Shown: positions 43,594 through 52,153 of the stretch, piece after piece
Numbering within the stretch: the stretch's first letter is position 1
Layout of the letters: each line of letters begins with the position of its first letter
NCBI GenBank assembly: GCA_963764585.1
Contig: CAVXTB010000001.1
Location: 124,001-188,000, forward strand
From: JAOPZW01 sp963764585
Lineage (GTDB): Bacteria; Actinomycetota; Thermoleophilia; Solirubrobacterales; Solirubrobacteraceae
Reading direction: 5' to 3'
DNA length: 64,000 nt
The notes under the pieces: generated by a model
The model's input: only the letters and a program-made list of their open reading frames with translations
The model's database searches: none
Told to the model about the DNA's origin: nothing
Made by a program: the position numbers and the translations under genes

Positions 43594-44219
43594 GCAGCCG
43601 CGCCGCAGTTGGGCCACGGCGCCGTGCCACGCGCGGCGAGCAGCTTGGCCGCGATCCGATCCTGCTCCGCCTCAGGGGCGTCGGCCGGATCGCCGGTGCC
43701 GCCCATCTGCTCCCACGTGGCGCGGTCGAACTGGTACTTGCCGCGGTAGGTGCCGTCGGCGGAGATCGCACCCGGGTTGCCACCCGACTCGCACTGCGCG
43801 ATCCGCTGGAGCGTGGTGTCGGAGGAGCCGGCCGCAGCCGGCTGCGCGGACGCCAGCCCGAGGGCCGCGAGCGTCTGCGGGCCGGCGACGCCGTCGGGCG
43901 TCAGGCCGTTGGCGCGCTGAAAGCGCTTGACGGCGGCGCGCGTGCGCGGCCCGTAGATGCCGTCGGCGCTGACCCCGAGCTTCTGCTGCAGCGCGCGCAC
44001 GGTGTCGGTGCTCTGCACGCCGGGCGCCAGCGGCGTCGCTGCGTCCTGTGCGAAGGCGCCGCCGGCGGCGACGATCGACAGCGTGACGGCGAGCATCACG
44101 CCGGCGCGCCCGCGCAGGGCGCGCCGGCGCCGGCGCGCCTGCTTGGCACGGCGCTCCTGCGAGGCCCGCAGCGAGCGCCGCCAGGGTACGGGCGTGCTGA
44201 GATCACGATGGCTGGACAC
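43590..44219 (-). CDS. Resuscitation-promoting factor-like transglycosylase
   Basis: 209 residues from a GTG at 44219. An arginine-rich N-terminus and one membrane/signal segment (residues 40-57) are followed by a peptidoglycan-binding domain (72-120, ALQQKLGVSADGIYGPRTRAAVKRFQ) and an Rpf/lysozyme-like domain (133-209): QRIAQCESGGNPGAI with catalytic Glu144, then YRGKYQFDRATWEQMGGTG and a final WPNCG. It cuts peptidoglycan glycan strands and can wake dormant cells. A c-di-AMP riboswitch directly precedes it. Confidence 0.95.
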   Translation of the reverse strand: MSSHRDLSTPVPWRRSLRASQERRAKQARRRRRALRGRAGVMLAVTLSIVAAGGAFAQDAATPLAPGVQSTDTVRALQQKLGVSADGIYGPRTRAAVKRFQRANGLTPDGVAGPQTLAALGLASAQPAAAGSSDTTLQRIAQCESGGNPGAISADGTYRGKYQFDRATWEQMGGTGDPADAPEAEQDRIAAKLLAARGTAPWPNCGAAA

Positions 44220-44224
44220 GTCGG

Positions 44225-44390
44225 TTTCAGTCCTCCGGTCGTCTCGTCGCCTACGGGGTTAGCTGACGGGCTCGCGCTATCGAGACGTGCGCTACGCCGG
44301 CCTTCAACCGGCGATTCGCCCCTGGGCCGTGAGGCCCCTTGGGTCCCCCGTTCCCCACCGTTGGTACGGCGGGGACTCGGCATGGGTCTG
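44225..44390 (-). promoter_or_regulatory. c-di-AMP (ydaO/yuaA) riboswitch
   Basis: Read on the minus strand, the conserved blocks appear in order: GGGGAACGGGGGACCCA (44356-44340), a variable stem with the GGGGCCTCACGGCCC loop, and CCCGTCAGCTAACC (44270-44257), followed by the closing strand and GGAGGA before the Rpf start at 44219. These match the ydaO/yuaA class, which binds c-di-AMP and usually turns expression off. In actinobacteria this class commonly sits before rpf-type wall hydrolases. Edges are approximate. Confidence 0.9.
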
Positions 44391-44493
44391 GTTCTGAAGA
44401 GCGGTTGACCCTATCGACGGCGCGGACGGAACCGCGGCGCGACCCCGGCCAAACGCGCGCAAAGAGCGCACGAAACCGAGCGGGCGGGCCGCG

Positions 44494-45945
44494 TCAGGCG
44501 TCGTCTGCGAGGCCCTCGAGCGGTCCGAGCAGCCGCCGCGAGCGCTTCGAGACGCCCGGCAGCGCCAGCAGCCGGTGCGTCGGCGGCAGGCCCGCGTCGC
44601 GGCGGCCGAGCTGCTCGTAGGCGATGTGGCGCCAGTGCTCGTCGACGAGCGCCACCGGGGCGCTCGTGGCGACCGTCTCCTCGTCGAGCTCGAGGTGCTC
44701 GGCCCACAGCCGCACGCGCGTGCGGCGGGCGAGGTCGGCGTCGTCGGTGACGACGTTCATCTCGGTGTCGTTCATCAGCGAGTGCGCGTTGAGGTTGGCC
44801 GAGCCGACGGTCAGCCAGCGGTCGTCGACGATGCCGACCTTGGCGTGCACGTAGAGCGGGTCGTCGCGCTCGCCGCTGCGCGAGCGGAGCGTTGCCGCGA
44901 GGAAGCGCTCGCCGCCGTCGTCGGCCTCGACGAGGACGCCGATCTGGCCGCGCGTGTCGTCGTGGCCGTTGTTCGCCTTGGCGGGCAGCACGACGACGAT
45001 CCGGAAGTCGTCGGAGGGCGGGTCGCGCAGCTTGTCGACGAGCACGCCGACGATCTCCGGCGACCACAGGAACTGGTTCTCGAGGTAGATCAGCGTGCGC
45101 GCCGCGCGCAGCGCGCGCACGTAGCTCTCGAGGATCCGGAAGTCCCCGCGCGGGACCTCGTCGTACATGTCCTCGGCGACGGTCCGCACGACCTGGACCG
45201 TGCTCGCGCCGGCCTCGGCCGGTGGCGGGGTGCGCGCGAGCGTCTCGCCCGTCACCGCGTGCCAGCGGGCGGCGAAGTGATCGTGGACGTCGGCGACCGC
45301 CGGCCCGCGCAGGCGCGTGGCGACGTCGTGCCAGCCCAGCCGCCGGCGCGCGGCGTGCGCGCTCGAGTCGAAGCGGTCGCCCGAGTCGTCGGTGAGGTCG
45401 ATGCCGCCGACGAAGGCCAGCTCGCCGTCGATGCAGATCGTCTTCTCGTGATGGCAATGGATCGGGTGCTCGCGCGGATCGGGCTCGCAGCGGATGCGCG
45501 TGCCGCGCGTCATCGTCTCGATCACCGCGCGCACGTCCGAGCGCGTCGGGTGGAACAGCGGCAGCGGCGAGCCGGCCCACACGAGGATGCGCACGTCGAC
45601 GCGCTCGGCCAGCTCGGCCAGCAGCGCGCCGAGGACGACGGGCGGCTCGCCGCGCACGAGCTCGAAGTGCGGAGCGACGTGCCAGCCGGTCATGTGGACG
45701 AAGCTGCGCGCGCCCTGGAGCGCTTCCGCGATCGCGGGCAGTGCCTCCGCACCGTCGACGAGGACGTCGAGCGCGCAGCCCGGGCGCGGCGGCGGTTCGC
45801 CCGCTGCCCACAGCCCGTCGGCGGGCGGCTCGAGCGCGCGCTCCCACCCGAGCCGGCGCAGCCGCCGCCGGTGGTGCGTGCGCACGACCGCCTCGATCGC
45901 GTCGCCGAGCCTCGCGTCGGCACGGCTGATGACTCCTGACGCCAT
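44494..45945 (-). CDS. Phospholipase D / cardiolipin synthase-like protein
   Basis: 483 residues from ATG 45945. Two HKD motifs: HCHHEKTICIDGELAFVGGI (His, Lys, Asp) and YVHAKVGIVDDRWLTVGSAN (HxK, Asp). There is no strong membrane segment, so it is a soluble or peripheral PLD-family enzyme rather than a classic membrane cardiolipin synthase. It would move phosphatidyl groups or cleave phosphodiesters. ORFs running upstream into the ZIP gene are in another frame and not used. Confidence 0.9.
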   Translation of the reverse strand: MASGVISRADARLGDAIEAVVRTHHRRRLRRLGWERALEPPADGLWAAGEPPPRPGCALDVLVDGAEALPAIAEALQGARSFVHMTGWHVAPHFELVRGEPPVVLGALLAELAERVDVRILVWAGSPLPLFHPTRSDVRAVIETMTRGTRIRCEPDPREHPIHCHHEKTICIDGELAFVGGIDLTDDSGDRFDSSAHAARRRLGWHDVATRLRGPAVADVHDHFAARWHAVTGETLARTPPPAEAGASTVQVVRTVAEDMYDEVPRGDFRILESYVRALRAARTLIYLENQFLWSPEIVGVLVDKLRDPPSDDFRIVVVLPAKANNGHDDTRGQIGVLVEADDGGERFLAATLRSRSGERDDPLYVHAKVGIVDDRWLTVGSANLNAHSLMNDTEMNVVTDDADLARRTRVRLWAEHLELDEETVATSAPVALVDEHWRHIAYEQLGRRDAGLPPTHRLLALPGVSKRSRRLLGPLEGLADDA

Positions 45946-45971
45946 GGTCGGAGGTTCCCCGCCCGAGGCGG

Positions 45972-46679
45972 TCAGGACACCGACGATAGGGCGGCGGCAA
46001 GCGCGAAGCCGAGCACGGTCACCAGCCCGGAGACGTCGCCGCCCTTGCGGACGGCGTCGGGGATCATCGAGTCGACGAGCATGACGAGCAGCGCGCCGGC
46101 CGCGAAGCCGTCGATGGCGGCGTTGAGGTTGCCCGAGACGTTGTCGGCGATCGCGTAGCCGACGACCGTCGCCGCAGCGCAGATGAAGGCAACGAGCAGC
46201 CACAGGCGGCGGATCGCTCCCGGGCGCGTGCCGGCGGCCCGCATCTCGGTCGACGAGCCGATCGCCTCGGGCAGGTTCGACACGAAGATCGCCACGAGCA
46301 GGCCGACGCTCACGCCCTCGCCCGCCGCGATGCCGATGCCGAGCACGAGCTGCTCGGGGATGCCGTCCAGGAACGCGCCGAGCGCGAGCGCCGTGCCGGC
46401 GCCGCCCCCGCGGCGTCCGCTGCCGCGCCGCTCGAGCAGGCGGTCGAGCCCGAAGTAGGTGATCGCGCCGGCCGCGAGCCCGGCGCCGACCACGCCGGCG
46501 TCGCCGACCCGGGCGCCCTCCTGCGCGAGGTCGAAGCTCACCGCGCTGATCAGCGCGCCGGCGCCGAAGGCGAGCACGAGTCCGACCGGCCGCTGCGGCC
46601 ACGCCCTGGCCAACCCGAGCAGGGCGCCGATGACCAGCGACGACGCGGCGAGCGCGCCCCATCCGATCGCCGCGGTCAC
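45972..46679 (-). CDS. ZIP-family metal transporter
   Basis: 235 residues with about seven or eight membrane segments. The metal-binding helices are seen in LGAFLDGIPEQLVLGIGIAAGEG and VSNLPEAIGSSTEM, the H/N-x-x-P-E-like signature of ZIP proteins (the usual His is Asp here). It probably brings Zn, Mn or Fe into the cell. It is 26 nt upstream of the PLD gene on the same strand. Confidence 0.8.
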   Translation of the reverse strand: MTAAIGWGALAASSLVIGALLGLARAWPQRPVGLVLAFGAGALISAVSFDLAQEGARVGDAGVVGAGLAAGAITYFGLDRLLERRGSGRRGGGAGTALALGAFLDGIPEQLVLGIGIAAGEGVSVGLLVAIFVSNLPEAIGSSTEMRAAGTRPGAIRRLWLLVAFICAAATVVGYAIADNVSGNLNAAIDGFAAGALLVMLVDSMIPDAVRKGGDVSGLVTVLGFALAAALSSVS

Positions 46680-46976
46680 GAGGTTGACCCTCGGCGGTCG
46701 CAGCGCGCACGCATTGCTCTCACGCGCGTGGCACTACAGGCGCTCGGTCGACCGGAGTCTGGCCCACACGCGATCGATTCGCCGTGCCAGCCGGATCACG
46801 AGGCTGGGCAACCATTCCGTTCGGCGGGCATCCGGGTGCACGATCACAGCGATCGATGGTCGCACAGCGGGTGCACTGCCGCTTCTCGTGTCCGTTTGAC
46901 GATCGGCCAGCGGCACGTCCGCGGCAAGCGCCGGGCGATACGGGCCGCGCCGGGCGGTCGAGACTAGCCGCAGGCC
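46680..46976. other. 297-bp gene-poor spacer
   Basis: No gene is well supported. A 60-codon minus-strand frame (46734-46916) has less GC-biased third positions than real genes here and no ribosome site. GC is locally lower (ATCACGAGG, GATCGATTCG). It presumably carries the promoter of the ZIP-PLD unit and the end of the sigma-factor transcript. Confidence 0.4.
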
Positions 46977-48176
46977 CTACAGCTCGGCGGCTCGCGCGCG
47001 GGCGGCCTGGCGGACCAGGTGGTCGCGGTCGGCGACGTTCGTCGCGCGCCGGGCGGCCTCGGCGTACGCCGTCGCGGCGACGGGCAGGTCGCCGTCGAGC
47101 TCGTGCAGGTACCCGCGCACGGCATGCCACCGGTGCCGCTCGCCGAGCACCTCGCGCAGCCGGTCGGTCTCGCGCAGCCCGGCGGCGGGACCGAGGACGT
47201 GGCCGACGGCGACCGCGCGGCCGAGCACGGCGGCGGGGTCCTGGCGCACCGGGTCGTCGGTGAGGGCGACGAGGTCGTCGTACCAGGCGAGGATCTGCGG
47301 CCAGTCGGTCTCCTCGGCGCTGGCCGCGTCGTCGTGCAGGGCGGCGATGGCGGCCTGGATCTGGTAGCGGCCGGGGCGCTGAACGGCCAGCGCCGATTGC
47401 AGGACGCGCACGCCCTCGGCGATCTCGCGGGTGTCCCACAGGCCACGGTCCTGGCGGTCGAGCGTGACGATCCGACCCTCGGGGTCGAGTCGCGCCGGGA
47501 GGCGGGCGTGGTTGAGGAGCATCAGCGCGAGCAGCCCGCGGGCCTCGGGTTCCTCGGTGGCGAGGGTGAGTTGGCGGGCGAGCCGGAGCGCCTCCCCGGC
47601 CAGGTCCACCCGGGTGGGCGGGCCAGTATGCCCGGCCGTGTAGATGAGGTAGAGCACGCGCAGCACGACGGCGAGGTCACCGGGCTGGTCCAGGCGGCGC
47701 CCCCGCAGGGCGCGCTTGGCGCGGCTGATCCGCTGCGCCATCGTCGCCTCCGGCACGTAGAAGGCGTCGGCGATCTCTTGGGTGGTGAGGCCGCCGACGG
47801 CGCGCAGGGTCAGCGCCACCTGGGAGGCGGGCGCGAGGTCGGGGTGACAGCAGCAGAAGAGCAGGAAGAGAGTGTCGTCGCCCTCCTCGGTGGCCGCGGG
47901 CCGCGGCTCGGCGTACGTCGCCTCCTCGCGGCGGTGGCGGGCGGCCTCGCTGCGGCGAGCGTCGACGAGCCGCCGCGTCGCGACCGTCGCCAGCCACGCC
48001 CGCGGGTCGCGCGGCGGATGCTCGGGCCACACCCGCAACGCCTCCAGCAGCGCCTCCTGCAGCGCATCCTCGGCGGCATCGAAGTCCTCGCCCCGCCGGA
48101 CCAGGCCCGCGAGCACCCGCGGGACGAGAGCGCGCAGCGCGCCCTCGTCCAGCCGTCGCGTCGACTCGTCGACCAC
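46977..48176 (-). CDS. ECF sigma factor with C-terminal extension (ECF42 type)
   Basis: 399 residues from a GTG at 48176. Sigma region 2 (residues 20-70, DAAEDALQEALLEALRVWP and RAWLATVATRRLVDARRS) and region 4 (115-165, LTLRAVGGLTTQEIADAFYV then PEATMAQRISRAK) are followed by a long helical, TPR-like C-terminal domain (180-399). This is the layout of ECF42 sigma factors, which occur next to a YCII/DGPF-domain gene; that gene is directly upstream. No anti-sigma factor is seen. The C-terminal domain probably regulates activity. Confidence 0.9.
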   Translation of the reverse strand: MVDESTRRLDEGALRALVPRVLAGLVRRGEDFDAAEDALQEALLEALRVWPEHPPRDPRAWLATVATRRLVDARRSEAARHRREEATYAEPRPAATEEGDDTLFLLFCCCHPDLAPASQVALTLRAVGGLTTQEIADAFYVPEATMAQRISRAKRALRGRRLDQPGDLAVVLRVLYLIYTAGHTGPPTRVDLAGEALRLARQLTLATEEPEARGLLALMLLNHARLPARLDPEGRIVTLDRQDRGLWDTREIAEGVRVLQSALAVQRPGRYQIQAAIAALHDDAASAEETDWPQILAWYDDLVALTDDPVRQDPAAVLGRAVAVGHVLGPAAGLRETDRLREVLGERHRWHAVRGYLHELDGDLPVAATAYAEAARRATNVADRDHLVRQAARARAAEL

Positions 48177-48182
48177 GCCGCC

Positions 48183-48593
48183 TCAGTCGTCCGAGGACGC
48201 CCCGGACATGACCTCCCGGACATCGATCCACTCGTACAGCGGCTCCCCGCCCGGGCCGGGCTCGGAGGAGATGTAGGCCGCGAGCTCGACCGCGCGCTCG
48301 CGCGACTCGACGTCGATCATGTACCAGCCCGCCACGAGATCGCTGGTCTCGGGCAGCGGGCCATCGGTGGTGACCGGCGCGGCGTCCGGGCCGCCGTAGC
48401 GCACCCAGGTCTGCGCCGGTGTGAGCGCCCGCACGTCGACGTACTCGCCGTTCTCCTGAAGCAGCTCCCTGACGTGCTTGAGGAACGCGAAGTGCGCCTC
48501 CACGTCCTCGGGCGCCCACTGGTCCATCGGCGGGAAGGGATGGTGCGGCTCCGGGCCACCGCGGTAGTGCTTGAGCAGCAGGTACTTCGGCAT
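48183..48593 (-). CDS. YCII-related (DGPF-domain) protein
   Basis: 136 residues. The start MPKYLLLKHYRGGPEP, the TTDGPLPETSDLVAGWYMID (DGPF-like) motif and a ferredoxin-like fold mark the YCII family. It lies 7 nt before the ECF sigma gene on the same strand, the conserved partner arrangement for ECF42. AGGAGA precedes the ATG. It may be a sensor or enzyme that signals to the sigma factor. Confidence 0.9.
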   Translation of the reverse strand: MPKYLLLKHYRGGPEPHHPFPPMDQWAPEDVEAHFAFLKHVRELLQENGEYVDVRALTPAQTWVRYGGPDAAPVTTDGPLPETSDLVAGWYMIDVESRERAVELAAYISSEPGPGGEPLYEWIDVREVMSGASSDD

Positions 48594-48665
48594 GGTCGTC
48601 TCCTGGTGTCGTGGGCCGCGCCTGTCGTGGCCCTTCACCTGGTGAGCGGAGCCGATCAGAGCTTC

Positions 48666-48671
48666 TCGACA
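48666..48671 (-). promoter_or_regulatory. TGTCGA box, possible ECF-dependent -35 element
   Basis: TGTCGA reads on the minus strand, 73 nt before the YCII start. As I recall, ECF42 promoters have a TGTCGA -35 motif, so autoregulation is possible. I could not find a convincing -10 at the right distance, so confidence is low. Confidence 0.35.
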
Positions 48672-48724
48672 TGAAATCACTCATCCAGCTCCGAGCCGTC
48701 GCGTGCGCGCACCCGCGCCGCGCG

Positions 48725-50092
48725 CTACGGCTCGAGCAGCGGCGCCCGCGTGACGTGCGGCGCGAGGTTGCGCAGCGCGGGCTCGGCGTCCGGCTGCGCC
48801 AGCGCGGAGCGCAGGGCCGCGGCGTGGCCGTCGAAGCGCTCGCGCGGGTACGGGCCCGCGGTGTCGCGCGTGACGAGGAAGGCCCAGTCGCTGCTCTGGA
48901 GCGCCAGCAGCTCGCGCACCGCGCGCTCGCCGACCGCCGCGCCGGCCGCCAGCACGTCGAGCTCGGCCGCCCGCGCGGCCCAGGCCATGTCGGCCACCGG
49001 CGGGCCCGACCACGTCGACAGGTCGCGCGGCGTGCCCCAGCTCGTCACGTTCTCGGCCAGCGCGCCCGCGGGCGCGGGATCGCAGTCGGCCAGCGCGTCG
49101 TCGAGGTGGACGAGCTCCAGGCCGCGCCCGCGCGCCTCCTCCACGACGGCAGCGAGCCAGCCCGGGCCCTCGTACCACCAGTGGCCCAGCAGCTCGGTGT
49201 CCAGCGCGCACACGCACAGCCCGCCGCCCGCGACGCGCTCGCCCACCCGCGCGACGAAGTCCGCGGCGTCCGCGGCCGTCTGCTCGGCCGCGCGATCGGG
49301 GTCGTAGACGGCGCCGTCGTTGGCCCACGGACGGTGGTCGCGCGGCGTGCGGTGGTGGTAGTCGCGGTAGGCGCCGTGCGACGGGTACCCGTCCGCGCCC
49401 CAGACGGCGTCGACGGCGACGCGGTCGATGGGCACGAGCAGCGGGCCGGCATCGGTGGCCAGCGGGCGCAGGTGGCCGGGATTCCCGGGGCCGAGCACGT
49501 CGGTGAGGTCGACGCACGTCGCGTGCACGCCGGCCTCCTCCAGCAGCGCGTGCAGCCACGGTGCGTGCGCGCACTCCGGCAGCCAGAAGCCGCCGCGCCA
49601 GCCGTCGCCGAAGCGCGCGCGGTGCGCCTCGATCCCGGTGCGCACCTGCAGCCGGACGCCGGCGTCGGTGGCGAGCAGCGGCAGGATCGCGTGGGTCGCG
49701 GCGCTCGTCCACGCGGCGTACGGAGCGAGCGCGCCGAGCAGGTCGGCGGGGAGCCGCTCGGCGGCGACCGCGTACTCGCCCGCCGCGCGCTCGAGCTCGG
49801 CGGCCACGGCGGCGTCGCCCGTCGCCTCGACGTCGAGCGCGTAGGCGGCCGGGCGCACCTCGCGCAGGAAGGCGCGGCAGCGCTCGATCGCCCCGGGCGC
49901 TTCGAGCTGGTCGCAGAGCACGGGCGTCAGCGAGAGCGTGACCGGCGCTCCGGCGTCGAGCACGTCGAGCAGCGGCACGTAGGACGTCGCGATCGCCTCC
50001 CACAGCCACTCCTCGCCGAACGGCCACGTACCGAAGTCCTCCACGTAGGGCATGTGCGAGTGCAGCACGATGGCCAGGCGCCCGCTCGTCAC
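48725..50092 (-). CDS. Glycoside hydrolase family 57 protein (branching-enzyme-like)
   Basis: 455 residues from a GTG at 50092. GH57 features: LHSHMPYVEDFGTWPFGEEW at the start, catalytic Glu173 in GGFWLPECAHAPWL, and the acid Asp298 in CALDTELLGHWWYEG. The C-terminal helical part (390-455) matches 1,4-alpha-glucan branching enzymes, which form alpha-1,6 branches in glycogen-like polymers. Its start overlaps the methyltransferase stop (GTGA), placing it third in an operon after the P450 and methyltransferase. Confidence 0.9.
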   Translation of the reverse strand: MTSGRLAIVLHSHMPYVEDFGTWPFGEEWLWEAIATSYVPLLDVLDAGAPVTLSLTPVLCDQLEAPGAIERCRAFLREVRPAAYALDVEATGDAAVAAELERAAGEYAVAAERLPADLLGALAPYAAWTSAATHAILPLLATDAGVRLQVRTGIEAHRARFGDGWRGGFWLPECAHAPWLHALLEEAGVHATCVDLTDVLGPGNPGHLRPLATDAGPLLVPIDRVAVDAVWGADGYPSHGAYRDYHHRTPRDHRPWANDGAVYDPDRAAEQTAADAADFVARVGERVAGGGLCVCALDTELLGHWWYEGPGWLAAVVEEARGRGLELVHLDDALADCDPAPAGALAENVTSWGTPRDLSTWSGPPVADMAWAARAAELDVLAAGAAVGERAVRELLALQSSDWAFLVTRDTAGPYPRERFDGHAAALRSALAQPDAEPALRNLAPHVTRAPLLEP

Positions 50093-50853
50093 GGCTTCAG
50101 CACCGCCACGAAGTCGAGCGCGCGGTCGAGGTCGCGATCGGCGCGCAGCGCGAAGTCCGACGTCGCGATCGCCGGGACGAAACGGTCGTAGAACGGCGCG
50201 GTGATGCGCAGCGCGGCGTGGACGCGATCCCAGCCGGCGCGCAGCGCCAGCTCGTGGGCGCGCAGCTTGCCGGCGTGGTGCAGGCCGTGGAGCTCGACGG
50301 AGCCGAAGTGCGCCGCGCACAGCGCGCGGAACTCGCCGGCGCGGTACTCGCGCAGGTGCCACGGGTTGCCCGACCGCTCGGCGCCCTTCGGCGCGAGCGT
50401 CAGCACGTTGGGCGTCGAGACGTACGCCGTGCCGCCGGGCGCGAGCATCCCCTTGACGTTCTCGAGCACGCCGCCGGGGTCGTGGACGTGCTCGATCGTC
50501 TGCAGGAAGACGACGGCGTCGCAGGGCGCGGAGTACGTCTCGACCATGTCGCGCACGAAGCGCAGGTTCGACGTGCGGTAGCGCAGACGCGCGTGCTCGA
50601 ACGCGTCGGGGTTGGCGTCGACGCCGACGACGCTCGCCGCGGCGCGCGCCAGCACCTCGGACCCGTAGCCCTCGCCGCAGGCGAGATCGACGACGCGCAG
50701 GCCGCCCACGCGCACGGCGATCCACTCGTAGACGACCAGGTGGCGGCGAAACCAGTAGTTCTCGGCCGGGACGTCGGGCAGCGTGCGCTCGCCGTCGAGG
50801 GCCAGCGGCGGCACGCCGGGCGGCTGGTCGCGCTGGAGGTACAGCTGCGTCAC
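50089..50853 (-). CDS. Class I SAM-dependent methyltransferase
   Basis: 254 residues from a GTG at 50853. VVDLACGEGYGSEVLA is the AdoMet motif I, VGVDANPDAFEHA motif II, FLQTIEHVHDPG motif IV. It resembles UbiG/UbiE-type enzymes acting on lipids, sugars or natural products. It sits between P450 and GH57 with GTGA overlaps on both sides. The partner genes suggest it may act on a sugar polymer (inference). Confidence 0.88.
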   Translation of the reverse strand: MTQLYLQRDQPPGVPPLALDGERTLPDVPAENYWFRRHLVVYEWIAVRVGGLRVVDLACGEGYGSEVLARAAASVVGVDANPDAFEHARLRYRTSNLRFVRDMVETYSAPCDAVVFLQTIEHVHDPGGVLENVKGMLAPGGTAYVSTPNVLTLAPKGAERSGNPWHLREYRAGEFRALCAAHFGSVELHGLHHAGKLRAHELALRAGWDRVHAALRITAPFYDRFVPAIATSDFALRADRDLDRALDFVAVLKP

Positions 50854-52127
50854 GCGGTCCGCACCAGCGCGCCGCGCGACGGCACGAGCGTGACGCCGCG
50901 CCGCCGCGGCGTCTCGTCCTCCCCCACGGGCTCCAGGTGCGCGGACTCCGCCAGGGTCTGCAGGACGACCTGCATCTCGACCTGGGCGAACGCCGCGCCC
51001 AGGCAGCGGCGCACGCCGCCCCCGAACGGGATCCACGAGTAGGTGCCGGGCGCGCGCCCGAGGAAGCGCTCCGGGCGGAACGCCTCAGGCTCGGGATAGA
51101 CGTCCTCGCGGCGGTGGACGAGCAGGATGCACGGCGCCACCGTCGTGCCCGCGGGCAGCTCCGTGCCGGCGATCTGCAGCGGCTCGAGTAGCCGCCGCAG
51201 GACGATCGCCACCACCGGGCGCAGGCGCAGGATCTCCTTGACGACGGCGTCGGTGTAGTCGGCGTCGCCGGCCAGGCGCTGCAGGCCGCCGGGATGGCGC
51301 AGCAGGCGCTCGACGGCCCAGGCCAGCGACGTCGCGGTCGTCTCGTGCCCGGCGACGAGCAGCGTCAGCAGCTCGTCGCGCAGCTCGACGTCGGTCATCG
51401 GCTCGCCGTCCTCGTCGCGGGCGAGCAGCAGCGTCGAGAGCACGTCGTCGCGCTCGGCCAGGTCCGGCGCCGCGCGGCGCTCGGCGATCAGCGCGTACAG
51501 CTCGCGATCGACCGGGCCGACGTAGCGGTCGGCCAGGAGCCGGCGCACGATCCGGTTCTGCGGCCCGAGCACGGCGAGGACGAACAGCGCACCCGGCTCG
51601 CCGGCCCAGTCGAGCAGGCGGCGCAAGGGCTCGCCGAGCCGGGCCATCGCGGCCGCGTCCTGCACGCCGAAGACCGCGCGCATGATCACCTCGAGCGTGA
51701 TCGCCTGCGCGTGCGGGCGCAGCGCGAACGGCTCGCCGGCCGGCCACGAGGCGATGGCGCGCTCGGTCGCGGCGCGCATGATCTCGCGGTAGCGGTCGAT
51801 GCGCTCCCCGTGGAAGGCCGGCAGCATGAGCTTGCGCTGGCGCATGTGCTCCTCGCCGTCGAGCAGCAGCAGCGAGCGCGAGCCGAGCGTCGGGCGCAGG
51901 ATCTCGTTGGCCTCGCCGGCATTCGTGCGCTGCGGGCCGGCGGTGAACACGGTGCGCACGTCGTCGGGGTCGCCGAGCATGACCCACGGGCGCGGCTCGA
52001 TGTTCGCGGTGAACGCCTCGCCGTAGCGATCGCGCTGGCGCGTGGCGAACGCGAGGGGCCGCGCGATCCACTCCGCCATCTGTGCCAGGCGCGGCGCGGG
52101 CGGCCCTTGCGGCAGGCTCGCGTTCAT
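50850..52127 (-). CDS. Cytochrome P450
   Basis: 425 residues. The heme-Cys motif is FGGGVRRCLGAAFAQVE, the I-helix AGHETTATS, the K-helix EILRLRP. It is a soluble bacterial P450 using an external ferredoxin/reductase; none is adjacent. First gene of the operon with the methyltransferase and GH57 (GTGA overlap). Divergent from a second methyltransferase across 26 bp. Confidence 0.95.
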   Translation of the reverse strand: MNASLPQGPPAPRLAQMAEWIARPLAFATRQRDRYGEAFTANIEPRPWVMLGDPDDVRTVFTAGPQRTNAGEANEILRPTLGSRSLLLLDGEEHMRQRKLMLPAFHGERIDRYREIMRAATERAIASWPAGEPFALRPHAQAITLEVIMRAVFGVQDAAAMARLGEPLRRLLDWAGEPGALFVLAVLGPQNRIVRRLLADRYVGPVDRELYALIAERRAAPDLAERDDVLSTLLLARDEDGEPMTDVELRDELLTLLVAGHETTATSLAWAVERLLRHPGGLQRLAGDADYTDAVVKEILRLRPVVAIVLRRLLEPLQIAGTELPAGTTVAPCILLVHRREDVYPEPEAFRPERFLGRAPGTYSWIPFGGGVRRCLGAAFAQVEMQVVLQTLAESAHLEPVGEDETPRRRGVTLVPSRGALVRTA

Positions 52128-52153
52128 GAACGCGAGCGTACACTTCGCGCGCC

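Noticed and set aside
46734..46916. 60-codon minus-strand frame with plausible helix
   Set aside because: Third codon positions are less GC-biased than in neighbouring genes, there is no Shine-Dalgarno, and no family is recognised.
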